This document shows, in pieces, positions 1 to 7,372 of a stretch of DNA of 10,185 nucleotides. The notes beneath the pieces are model-generated. The model saw only the letters and a list, made by a program, of their open reading frames with translations, ran no database searches and was not told the DNA's origin. Position 1 is the stretch's first letter. Every line of letters starts with the position of its first letter. A program made the translations under genes and the position numbers. This DNA is from Alphaproteobacteria bacterium (GTDB taxonomy: Bacteria; Pseudomonadota; Alphaproteobacteria; UBA6615): NCBI GenBank assembly GCA_029243445.1, contig JAQWSA010000138.1, positions 1 through 10,185 on the forward strand. The letters are read 5' to 3'.

Positions 1-318
1 ATCTCCAGTAACTTCACAATAACCATATTCTCCGGCATCAATCCGTCGTAGCGCTGCATCTATTTTACTTATTAGTTTACGACCCCTATCACGAGTTCTT
101 AACTCTAATGCTCTATTACTTTCCAGCGAGGCGCGGTCCGAAATATCCGGCTCCTGGTTGTTGGTAGTCTGTATATTAATTAGCGTCTGATCAGACTCAC
201 GCACCAACTCATTTCGCCATTCTATAAGCCGTTGACGAAAAAACTCCGTCATTAACGGATTCATAAAATCATCTTCATCAGATGGAACATAGTCGGGCGG
301 TATTAAGGTCGTCGACAT
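1..318 (-). CDS. dksA: RNA polymerase-binding transcription factor DksA, N-terminal 106 residues (runs off left edge)
   Basis: DksA binds the secondary channel of RNA polymerase and, with ppGpp, adjusts transcription of rRNA and biosynthetic genes. Reading the complement from ATG at 318 gives 106 codons in frame to base 1, and the C-terminus lies outside the window. Visible family features are the N-terminal segment LIPPDYVPSDEDDFMNP, a long charged coiled-coil region (about residues 24-95), the tip motif DISDRA at residues 58-63 (the DxxDxA motif needed for activity in E. coli DksA), and LELRTRDRGRKLISKI followed by the start of the zinc-finger region GYCEVTGD. The usual second cysteine of the first C-x2-C pair is Thr104, as in the cysteine-poor DksA proteins of Alphaproteobacteria. 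A GAGGG ribosome site at 322-326 sits only 3 bases before the ATG. Identification is from family knowledge; only the truncation limits it. Confidence 0.92.
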   Translation of the reverse strand, partial: MSTTLIPPDYVPSDEDDFMNPLMTEFFRQRLIEWRNELVRESDQTLINIQTTNNQEPDISDRASLESNRALELRTRDRGRKLISKIDAALRRIDAGEYGYCEVTGD

Positions 319-355
319 GGTCCCTCGTTTAAGTTTATAACAATTTAGCTTGTAA

Positions 356-378
356 CTGGCGGAATATATATATGCCAG
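356..378. repeat. Inverted repeat CTGGC-N13-GCCAG in the dksA upstream region
   Basis: Perfect 5-base arms flank a 13-base A/T-rich centre with alternating AT. The repeat lies over the candidate dksA -10 element, so it could be an operator or a leader hairpin. The arms are short and chance occurrence is quite possible. Confidence 0.3.
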
Positions 379-392
379 ACCCTTAACCGCAA
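363..392 (-). promoter_or_regulatory. Candidate sigma-70 promoter for dksA
   Basis: On the minus strand, TTGCGG (complement of 387-392) and TATATT (complement of 363-368) are separated by 18 bases and lie about 45-70 bases upstream of the dksA start. The -10 hexamer matches five of six consensus bases, but the -35 only three. In such an AT-rich tract a TATATT is expected often, so this is a position-supported guess. Confidence 0.3.
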
Positions 393-606
393 GCTTAAAC
401 CAATAAAAAATTTATATTAGCGAAAAATTCTTTCAATTGACTGGAATTATAAATATATAAGGATTGAGTATTTTATTTAACAAATGAGCTGAAACATGTA
501 ATTTAATAGAACATTGTTAGCCTTTTTATATAAATAAATTACTATTGTTGAGTTTAGTAAACAAAACAAATCTAATAACCAATAAATGTATATATACTAA
601 ACAGGG

Positions 607-612
607 TATAAT
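607..612 (+). promoter_or_regulatory. Candidate -10 element for the formate dehydrogenase beta gene
   Basis: A perfect TATAAT lies 77 bases before the TTG start at 690 and is followed by a more GC-rich stretch. No good -35 hexamer is seen 16-18 bases upstream, so it would need an activator or be weak. It would give a leader of about 70 bases. Confidence 0.4.
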
Positions 613-689
613 GTGCGTCTCCAAACCCTAAACTAAAAGGGAAAATATTATTTATAGAGAGAAAAGCAGAAAATTATTGGCTATTTACT

Positions 690-2381
690 TTGCCTAATAT
701 ATACAAATTTCATCATCCAGGTAGCGGACGAAAAAAAACTATACCTTTTCCCAAAGGGCGCCAGCCCAAGGAAAGTGATGTTTCGAGGGTTCGTGAACTA
801 CTTGTTGAAAAACCTCTGAAAAAAAGTGATTTAATAGAGCACCTGCATGTAATTCAAGATCGATACGGCCATCTTTCCTCTAAAAATATGGCAGCTCTAG
901 CAGAATTACTAGCTTTATCCTTGGCAGAGGTATATGAGGTTGCGACCTTCTATGCACATTTTGACGTACTAATCGACAACACAGAATTACCATCAGATGA
1001 TATAACCGTCCGCATCTGTACCAGTCTACCGTGTGCTCTGGCCGGAAGTAATGAGTTATTAAAAAATTTAAAAAGCGGCTCGCTAACAGGAGGGCGCATA
1101 ATTCCCTCTCCATGCATGGGGAGGTGTGACGTATCACCAGTAGCCGAAATTGGCCATCACCATGTTGACCATGCTACCCCAGAATCTGTTAGCGAGGCTG
1201 TTAATAATAATAACACTGATCCAGAAGTACCGGATTATCCTGATTTATCAAGCTATAGAAAAAATGGTGGTTATGATTTTTATGAAGCATGTCTTAGTGG
1301 TAAATTAAGCCGCGATAAAACTGAACATCTAATTTTAAATTCTGAATTGAAAGGAATGGGGGGAGCCGGATTTCCATCGGCAAAAAAATGGGCTTTTGTT
1401 CGAAAGGAATCTAAACCTCGTCTATTAGCAGTTAATGCAGATGAAGGTGAACCTGGCACATTTAAGGACCGGTATTTTCTAGAAAAAGCTCCACACGAAA
1501 TACTTGAAGGAGCACTAATAACAGCCTGGGTAATTGATTCTGATGAAATCTATATTTATCTTCGTGATGAATATCCAGCTGCACGAAAAATATTGATTAA
1601 TGAATTATTAGCTCTTGAAAATGCCGGTATCATTGCTCCCGGAAAAATTAAGTTACGTCGAGGTGCTGGAGCTTATATCTGCGGCGAAGAAAGTGCGATG
1701 ATAGAATCTATTGAGGGTAAGCGTGGCATACCACGCCATCGGCCTCCATACGTAGCCCGGGTGGGTTTGTTCCAAAGGCCAACATTAGTGCATAACGTCG
1801 AAACGCTTTACTGGATAAGAAAGATTCTTCAAAATAATCAAGATAGTTCTATATCAGGCACCGAGGTAATAAGCGCTAAATTACGAGCTTATTCAATATC
1901 CGGTAGGGTTAGGGAACCTGGTGTAAAAATTGCTCCTATTGGAATAACTGCTAGAGAACTCATAAATAATTACGCAGGTGGAATGGCTGAAGGTCATAAT
2001 TTTAAAGCATATCTTCCGGGAGGAGCGTCCGGCGGGATTTTACCAGCCAGCCTAGCCGATATACCAATGGATTTTGGTGCACTAGAAAAATATGGGTGTT
2101 TTGTTGGTTCAGCTGCAGTTATAATATTATCTGATAAAGATAGTGCCCGGGAAGCGGCGATAAACCTGATGAAATTTTTTGAAAAAGAGAGCTGCGGTCA
2201 ATGTACTCCATGTCGCGTCGGCACTGAGAAAGCTGTGACTCTTATGTTAGCAGAAGTGTGGGATAAAAAGTTGCTTAAAGATCTTTCGAAAGTTATGCGT
2301 GAAGCATCTATTTGCGGTCTTGGACAGGCAGCGCCAAACCCAATGGATAGTGTATTAAAGTACTTCCCCGAAGAAATATAG
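690..2381 (+). CDS. Fused NuoE-NuoF diaphorase subunit; NAD-dependent formate dehydrogenase beta subunit
   Basis: This is the NADH/FMN/iron-sulfur subunit that passes electrons from a formate dehydrogenase alpha subunit to NAD in the cytoplasm. Residues 30-170 are a NuoE-like thioredoxin-fold domain with [2Fe-2S] ligands C110, C115, C142 and C146. Residues about 190-563 are NuoF-like, with GMGGAGFPSAKKW (222-234), NADEGEPGTFKDR (249-261) and RGAGAYICGEES (324-335) for FMN and NADH, and a [4Fe-4S] set C502-x2-C505-x2-C508 with C542. The 34-residue gap to the last cysteine and the fused architecture fit FdsB/Fdh1B-type proteins better than respiratory NuoF. Its 563 residues are close to the length of the fused beta subunit in Methylobacterium FDH1. 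The start is TTG: the frame is open back to 612 but has no ATG or GTG there, and no clear ribosome site precedes it. No alpha subunit, FdhD or other FDH gene follows. A NAD-linked hydrogenase diaphorase is a less likely alternative. Confidence 0.85.
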   Translation: MPNIYKFHHPGSGRKKTIPFPKGRQPKESDVSRVRELLVEKPLKKSDLIEHLHVIQDRYGHLSSKNMAALAELLALSLAEVYEVATFYAHFDVLIDNTELPSDDITVRICTSLPCALAGSNELLKNLKSGSLTGGRIIPSPCMGRCDVSPVAEIGHHHVDHATPESVSEAVNNNNTDPEVPDYPDLSSYRKNGGYDFYEACLSGKLSRDKTEHLILNSELKGMGGAGFPSAKKWAFVRKESKPRLLAVNADEGEPGTFKDRYFLEKAPHEILEGALITAWVIDSDEIYIYLRDEYPAARKILINELLALENAGIIAPGKIKLRRGAGAYICGEESAMIESIEGKRGIPRHRPPYVARVGLFQRPTLVHNVETLYWIRKILQNNQDSSISGTEVISAKLRAYSISGRVREPGVKIAPIGITARELINNYAGGMAEGHNFKAYLPGGASGGILPASLADIPMDFGALEKYGCFVGSAAVIILSDKDSAREAAINLMKFFEKESCGQCTPCRVGTEKAVTLMLAEVWDKKLLKDLSKVMREASICGLGQAAPNPMDSVLKYFPEEI

Positions 2382-2424
2382 AATAGTATTGTAACTAGAG
2401 TATTTAAAAAAAACCTTAAAAATA

Positions 2425-2444
2425 ATGTAATCTTTTGTTTACAT
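2425..2444. repeat. Perfect inverted repeat ATGTAA-N8-TTACAT between the FDH beta and binding-protein genes
   Basis: Six-base arms are separated by eight bases, lying 44 bases after the FDH beta stop codon and about 175 bases before the binding-protein start. There is no GC-rich stem, so it is not a convincing terminator. It could be a regulator site. The surrounding 238-base gap (2382-2619) otherwise shows only A-rich tracts and no clear promoter. Confidence 0.3.
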
Positions 2445-2602
2445 ACACTGCTTTAATTTATAAAATCTAAAAAAAAAGATAAAGGCATTACTTATTTTCT
2501 TTCAAGGTGTTATACATAGCAAATATATGTGTTTAATAGACACTTTATTAATGCTTAAAAAGAAATAGAGTAAGTTACAAGTTTTAAGGTTTATTTATTT
2601 TT

Positions 2603-2608
2603 GGGAGG
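2603..2608 (+). promoter_or_regulatory. Strong Shine-Dalgarno site of the binding-protein gene
   Basis: GGGAGG lies 11 bases before the ATG at 2620 and fixes that start. It is the clearest ribosome site in the transporter region, consistent with high expression of the periplasmic component. Confidence 0.75.
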
Positions 2609-2619
2609 ACAAAAAAGAT

Positions 2620-4194
2620 ATGAATATTATTTTAAAGAGCCTAACCGCCGTAGGGTTGGTAATTGGGCTTGCTGGTTTAACTCCTGCTATTGCAGATACC
2701 CCTAAGAAGGGTGGTATTTTCGAGTATGGTGTTAAAGCAGGAATTCCAACATACGATTTGCAAGGTTCAGGTTCCTATGGAACTCTCCATCGGACCGAGC
2801 AGCATTATTCGTTACTAGTAACATTCGATTGGAAAAACTTTCCTAACATCGTTGGCGATGTTGCCGAGAGCTGGAAAATATCGGACGATAATCTTACCTA
2901 TACATTTAAAATTCGTAAGGGAATAAAGTTCCATGATGGCACCCCTCTTACTTCCGCAGATGTTTTAGCGAGCTTTAATCGTCTGAAAAGTCCAAAGGAA
3001 GGTGTTATTTCCCCACGTAAAGCTTACTTCTTATCAGTTGAGAGCTTTTCAGCACCTGACGATTATACTTTTGTAACCAAATTTTCAGAACCATTTGCTT
3101 TCGGTTTGAACCTTTTTGCAACACCATATAATGCTATCTACTCTAAAAAAGATATGGTGAAAGAAGGTAACTGGCATCACAAAAATATTAATGGAACAGG
3201 ACCATTTCGCTTTGTTGAACACCAACCAGGCAAGAAATGGGTAGCCAAACGCTACGAAGATTATCATTTTGATGATGTATATCTAGACGGCACTATAGCT
3301 TACAAAATCAAGGGTATTACTCAGCCCATGATTGGTGGCCAAATCATGGCTGAAATGCGCAGTGTATCACCTCCTGAGAAAAAGACGCTACAGCAGAAAA
3401 TGGGAGATAAAATTACTTTTCATGAGAAACCTACTCTCTCTGTATGGATGGTGACCCTTAACTCTGCATTCAAGCCTTTCCAAGACAAAAGAGTGCGCCA
3501 AGCACTTACTTTATGTTTAGATCGTCATGCAGGATTGGATGCTCTGCATAAAATTACTGTTACCACACGTAGGACAGGATATATGCTGTTCGGTACACAG
3601 TTCGCCCAGTCAGACGCTGATCTCGAGAAGCAAATAGGTTTTTCTCCAGACATAAAAGCCAGTCGAGCTAAAGCTAAAGCACTTCTAAAAGAAGCTGGTT
3701 ATGAAGGACTAGAGTTCAGATACAGCAATCGTGCCGTTGCTCATCCTTATGAACAAATTGCTATATGGTTGATTGATAATTGGAAGAAGTGTGGACTAAA
3801 ACCTGTAATGGAAACAAATCCATCTGCTAAATACAAAAGTATTCGCAGTAAAGGTGGGTTTGATACAACCATTGATTGGAATGCTAGTTTCCTACCTCAC
3901 CCGATGTTGATGCTGAGTAAATATCAGTCTAACAGCATTAATCCACAAAATTATGCATTTGTAGAAAATCCTGAGATTGATGCAATGTATAGAAAAATGA
4001 ATGCTGAGATGGATCCAGCAAAACTCAAGTTGATGGCTGCCGAAATTGAGAACAAAGTTCTTGATCAAGCTTGGTTCCACCCACTTGGATATTTTGCTCG
4101 ATCTGTGCCAATGTTGTCGAAAATTAAGGGATATAATATTACTTATACCCATGCGGCAAACAACGACTGGCGCGGCATGTGGATTGACGATTAA
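2620..4194 (+). CDS. Periplasmic substrate-binding protein of a peptide/dipeptide-type ABC importer (SBP_bac_5 family)
   Basis: This protein captures the ligand in the periplasm and delivers it to the membrane permeases encoded downstream. Residues 1-25 form a Sec signal peptide with a hydrophobic core (about 8-20) and an A-I-A cleavage site before Asp26. The family 5 signature is clear at about residues 80-122: an AESW motif, a YTFKIRKGIKFHDG segment, then TSADV. Later landmarks are the NGTGPFRF strand near 190 and the KRVRQAL segment near 290, where the two-lobed fold typically continues. The 524-residue length is normal for DppA/OppA-type proteins. A strong ribosome site precedes it, and a 13-bp hairpin terminator follows it. 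Family 5 proteins bind dipeptides, oligopeptides, nickel, opines, glutathione or sugars, and the sequence does not show which. The linked hydrolase and CoA-transferase leave room for a non-peptide ligand. Confidence 0.9.
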   Translation: MNIILKSLTAVGLVIGLAGLTPAIADTPKKGGIFEYGVKAGIPTYDLQGSGSYGTLHRTEQHYSLLVTFDWKNFPNIVGDVAESWKISDDNLTYTFKIRKGIKFHDGTPLTSADVLASFNRLKSPKEGVISPRKAYFLSVESFSAPDDYTFVTKFSEPFAFGLNLFATPYNAIYSKKDMVKEGNWHHKNINGTGPFRFVEHQPGKKWVAKRYEDYHFDDVYLDGTIAYKIKGITQPMIGGQIMAEMRSVSPPEKKTLQQKMGDKITFHEKPTLSVWMVTLNSAFKPFQDKRVRQALTLCLDRHAGLDALHKITVTTRRTGYMLFGTQFAQSDADLEKQIGFSPDIKASRAKAKALLKEAGYEGLEFRYSNRAVAHPYEQIAIWLIDNWKKCGLKPVMETNPSAKYKSIRSKGGFDTTIDWNASFLPHPMLMLSKYQSNSINPQNYAFVENPEIDAMYRKMNAEMDPAKLKLMAAEIENKVLDQAWFHPLGYFARSVPMLSKIKGYNITYTHAANNDWRGMWIDD

Positions 4195-4212
4195 ATCACT
4201 TAATCTATTATG

Positions 4213-4241
4213 GAGGGTTGGCAGAATTTCTGCCAACCCTC
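4213..4241 (+). terminator. Strong hairpin terminator or attenuator after the binding-protein gene
   Basis: A perfect 13-bp stem (GAGGGTTGGCAGA paired with TCTGCCAACCCTC) encloses a 3-base loop and can be extended by three weaker pairs to 4210-4244. It starts 18 bases after the stop codon. The following tract, TATTTCT, is only moderately T-rich, so termination may be partial. Such a hairpin between a binding protein and its transporter genes usually stabilises the upstream message and lowers expression downstream. Confidence 0.85.
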
Positions 4242-4283
4242 TATTTCTGTAAACTACAAGCATTTAGATCTATTAGATTTACC

Positions 4284-4289
4284 TATAAT
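4284..4289 (+). promoter_or_regulatory. Candidate -10 element upstream of the fused ATPase gene
   Basis: A perfect TATAAT lies 57 bases before the ATG at 4347, beyond the hairpin terminator. It could restart transcription of the ATPase-permease operon. No good -35 is visible 16-18 bases upstream. It overlaps the left arm of a CCTATA/TATAGG inverted repeat (4282-4287 and 4307-4312). Confidence 0.3.
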
Positions 4290-4346
4290 AATAGAATTAA
4301 GTAATCTATAGGTTATTCCCCAATTGTAATTATTTGGTCTTTATAA

Positions 4347-6383
4347 ATGAATAAAAATAAGAGCAATACCCCTGAAGTACTATTAGAAGTTGAAGACTTA
4401 GAAGTAGAATTTTCTACAGGTGCGGGAGTAGTCAGAGCAGTTGATAAAACCAGTTTCAAAGTACATAAGGGTGAATTTCTCTCCATAGTGGGAGAATCGG
4501 GTTGTGGAAAGTCAGTAACCGCACTGTCTCTAATGCGACTACTGCCACGAAAAACTGCAACTGTTAAGGCAAAGAAAATACTATTTGATGGTCTTGATCT
4601 ATCAACACTACCTGAAGCGGAGATGAGAACCCTTCGAGGTAGGCATATGTCAATGATTTTTCAAGAACCGATGACTAGTTTAAATCCTGTTCTAACTATT
4701 GGCGATCAACTTACCGAACCTTTAATTACTCACCTAAATATGAGCCAAAAAGAAGCTGATATTAGAGCTATCGAATTACTTTCTATGGTTGGAATACCTG
4801 ACCCAGAAAGAAGAATAACCCAATATCCCCATCAGTTTTCAGGGGGTATGAGACAACGGGCAATGATCGCAATAGGATTGGCATGCGAGCCCAAACTAAT
4901 TATTGCTGATGAGCCTACGACAGCACTAGATGTTACTATCCAGGCCCAAATATTAGAACTACTTAAAGATATATCAGAACGTTTAGGAATTGCGGTAATC
5001 TTAATAACTCATAATCTTGGAGTGGTTGCAGCATACGCCGACAAGGTAAATGTTATGTATGCGGCACGTATAATAGAACGAGGAACCTCGTCAAATATTT
5101 TTGCAACACCAGCCCATCCTTATACTGTAGGGCTTATGAGGTCAGTACCCAGACTTGATAAACCACGAGTTGGTCGGCTAGCTACTATTGAAGGCATGCC
5201 TCCAAACTTGCTTGCACCACCAGTAGGGTGCAGATTTCGAGAAAGATGCCCAATTGCAGAACCACATTGTGAGGAAACACCTCCCACAGTAGCCGCATCT
5301 AATTCAGAGCATACAGTTGCTTGTTGGAAAACCGACGAAGTTACAGCTAATGCTGCAACACTCTATGGTGCCGAAACTGCTACGGAAACGCAAAAAGCTG
5401 CCCATGGAGATAAAGTTCTCCTTAAGGTGGAAGGTCTAAAACAATATTTTAAAATATCCCTGCGTGAGGGCCTTAAGTCACATGAAGTGGATATTAAAGC
5501 TGTAGACGACATGTCATTTGATGTTCGCGAAGGAGAGACTGTTGGCCTTGTAGGAGAATCAGGCTGCGGCAAAACATCAGCGGGCAGAGCTATACTACAT
5601 TTGAATACTCCGACGGGGGGTAAAATAGAATTTGATGGCAATTTATTAAATGGTGGAAATATTGCAGCTGTAAGGCGCGATATGCAGGTAATTTTTCAAG
5701 ACCCTTTTTCCTCTTTAAACCCTAGAATGAAGGTAGGACAAATACTTGAAGAGCCATTAAAAGTTCATAAGTTACGCGAAGGGAAGGAAGCCCGGTTAGA
5801 TAGGGTAGCAGAACTTTTAACACAAGTAGGGCTTTACCCATATTTTGCTGACCGCTATCCCCATGAGCTGTCTGGCGGCCAAAGACAAAGAGTAGGAATA
5901 GCCCGCGCTCTTGCCCTAGAACCTAGAATGATAATTTGTGACGAACCAGTATCCGCTCTAGACGTTTCTGTTCAAGCACAAATAATAAATTTGCTTGAAG
6001 ATTTACAAAACACTTTAGGTCTTGCTTATGTTTTTATTGCTCATGACCTAGCTGTCGTTCGACATATTTCTCATCGAGTAATTGTTATGTATCTAGGAAA
6101 AGTGATGGAGGTAGGAGAAGGAGATGCTCTTTATGAAAATCCTCAGCACCCTTATACTCGTGCATTGCTTGACGCGGCACCAGTTCCTGATCCAGAAATA
6201 GAACAAAACCGTCAAAGAACTATATTAGAGGGAGATATTCCCTCTCCACTTAATCCGCCACCTGGATGTGTGTTTTCCACCCGTTGTCCTATTGCAACAA
6301 ATGAGTGTTCAAACTTGGTTCCGCCCTTGGATGAATTTGCGCCCGGACACACGGTCGCATGCATACAAATTGAGGCAAATTAA
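4347..6383 (+). CDS. Dipeptide/oligopeptide-type ABC transporter ATPase, DppD-DppF fusion
   Basis: A single 678-residue protein carries both nucleotide-binding domains that power the importer from the cytoplasmic face. NBD1 has Walker A GESGCGKS (49-56), Q-loop Q106, signature FSGGMRQR (164-171), Walker B with D188-E189, and switch H222. NBD2 has Walker A GESGCGKT (403-410), Q451, signature LSGGQRQR (508-515), Walker B with D532-E533, and H566. Both sites therefore look catalytically intact. Each NBD is followed by an oligopeptide-transporter C-terminal domain with HPY (257-259, 601-603) and four cysteines (C295, C301, C308, C326; C641, C647, C654, C672), residues that hold an iron-sulfur cluster in characterised dipeptide transporters. 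The layout matches GsiA and YejF. No Shine-Dalgarno is seen before the ATG. The permease gene starts 3 bases after the stop. Confidence 0.93.
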   Translation: MNKNKSNTPEVLLEVEDLEVEFSTGAGVVRAVDKTSFKVHKGEFLSIVGESGCGKSVTALSLMRLLPRKTATVKAKKILFDGLDLSTLPEAEMRTLRGRHMSMIFQEPMTSLNPVLTIGDQLTEPLITHLNMSQKEADIRAIELLSMVGIPDPERRITQYPHQFSGGMRQRAMIAIGLACEPKLIIADEPTTALDVTIQAQILELLKDISERLGIAVILITHNLGVVAAYADKVNVMYAARIIERGTSSNIFATPAHPYTVGLMRSVPRLDKPRVGRLATIEGMPPNLLAPPVGCRFRERCPIAEPHCEETPPTVAASNSEHTVACWKTDEVTANAATLYGAETATETQKAAHGDKVLLKVEGLKQYFKISLREGLKSHEVDIKAVDDMSFDVREGETVGLVGESGCGKTSAGRAILHLNTPTGGKIEFDGNLLNGGNIAAVRRDMQVIFQDPFSSLNPRMKVGQILEEPLKVHKLREGKEARLDRVAELLTQVGLYPYFADRYPHELSGGQRQRVGIARALALEPRMIICDEPVSALDVSVQAQIINLLEDLQNTLGLAYVFIAHDLAVVRHISHRVIVMYLGKVMEVGEGDALYENPQHPYTRALLDAAPVPDPEIEQNRQRTILEGDIPSPLNPPPGCVFSTRCPIATNECSNLVPPLDEFAPGHTVACIQIEAN

Positions 6384-6386
6384 AAA

Positions 6387-7343
6387 ATGTTAAGATATAC
6401 TGCTAAGCGTTTATTATTAGTTATACCAACCCTGACTGCAGTTGCCATGCTAGTTTTTTTTCTTGTACGGGTAGTACCTGGTGATCCTGTTGAGGTTAAA
6501 CTCATGGGAGAATTTGGTGATGTTACACCCGAGCAAGTACTTAAAGAGAGAACACGTCTTGGACTAGAGGACCCTCTTCCTATTCAATTTATGAATTTTA
6601 TGGTGGGCTTACCCCAAGGCGACTTAGGTATTTCTTTAGTAACGGAACGATCTGTAATGGAAGAAATAGGAGGGCGAATTAGTATATCGATAGAACTAGC
6701 TTTCTTTGCCACTATACTTTCAGTAATAATCGCGTTCCCTCTTGGCACATTAGCGGCACTTTATAGAGGGACTTGGTTTGACTATCTCATACGAATGATA
6801 ACAATTGGGGGGCTTGCTGTGCCTTCGTTCTGGTTTGGTATGCTTTTAATTATGGCTCTTTTAGCCATAGTAGGTAAACTACCTTCACTTGATACGGCAG
6901 GGCTATTTGAAGACCCTTTAGAAAATCTATATACGCTCCTCTGGCCAGCCATTAGTGTCGGATACAGATATTCGGCTGTCATAGCGAGAATGCTAAGATC
7001 ATCAATATTAGAAGTATTAGCAGAAGACTATATTCGTACAGCAAGAGCCAAAGGTCTGTATGAAAGAGTAGTAATCGTTAAACATGGCATGAGAAATGCT
7101 CTTCTACCTACGGTAACTGTTGTCGGATTAGAATTTGCATTTCTAATTGGTGGATTAGTTGTTACAGAACAAGTATTTAACATAAATGGCATAGGAAAAA
7201 TGTTTGTTGAGGCAGTACAATTTAATGATCTAACAATGTTACAAGGGCTAGTTCTTCTAGTTGCAACAAGTTTTGTACTCATAAACCTAGTTGTTGATAT
7301 ACTTTATGCAACCCTTGATCCCCGTATCCGATATCAAACATAG
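6387..7343 (+). CDS. ABC transporter inner-membrane permease, DppB/GsiC type
   Basis: This is one of the two membrane subunits forming the import channel. It has 318 residues, typical for DppB. Hydrophobic segments are visible at about 8-30, 103-125, 138-160, 182-203, 237-259 and 283-306, giving the expected six helices. The N-terminal landmarks VRVVPGDPV and RTRLGLEDPLPIQF are characteristic of the family. The EAA loop that docks on the ATPase is at about 209-224 (EVLAEDYIRTARAKGL), and the protein ends with the usual LYATLDPRIRY. The gene follows the ATPase by 3 bases, with GAGG 11 bases before its ATG inside the end of the ATPase gene, so the two are translated from one message. Confidence 0.93.
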   Translation: MLRYTAKRLLLVIPTLTAVAMLVFFLVRVVPGDPVEVKLMGEFGDVTPEQVLKERTRLGLEDPLPIQFMNFMVGLPQGDLGISLVTERSVMEEIGGRISISIELAFFATILSVIIAFPLGTLAALYRGTWFDYLIRMITIGGLAVPSFWFGMLLIMALLAIVGKLPSLDTAGLFEDPLENLYTLLWPAISVGYRYSAVIARMLRSSILEVLAEDYIRTARAKGLYERVVIVKHGMRNALLPTVTVVGLEFAFLIGGLVVTEQVFNINGIGKMFVEAVQFNDLTMLQGLVLLVATSFVLINLVVDILYATLDPRIRYQT

Positions 7344-7372
7344 AAAAACTGCGTAGTAAGGATAAAAAGGTC

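Larger units (their letters stand above)
319..689. other. Divergent 371-base AT-rich intergenic region between dksA and the formate dehydrogenase beta gene
   Basis: No open reading frame or structural RNA is evident here. The region must hold the promoters of both divergent genes. It contains an inverted repeat CTGGC (356-360) / GCCAG (374-378) over the candidate dksA -10, a short palindrome GTTTA-g-TAAAC at 552-562, and a perfect TATAAT at 607-612 oriented towards the plus-strand gene. The rest is long A/T runs with no recognisable signal. Confidence 0.7.

Noticed and set aside
626..641. Leader hairpin CCCT-N8-AGGG before the FDH beta gene
   Set aside because: Only four base pairs with an eight-base loop; too weak to call a structure or riboswitch.
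690..2381. Respiratory complex I genes nuoE and nuoF
   Set aside because: The two domains are fused, no other nuo genes are adjacent, and the spacing to the last [4Fe-4S] cysteine (34 residues) is shorter than in NuoF.
4046..4252. Small open frames on both strands overlapping the end of the binding-protein gene and the terminator
   Set aside because: They run through the conserved binding-protein frame and the hairpin, have no ribosome site and encode no recognisable protein.
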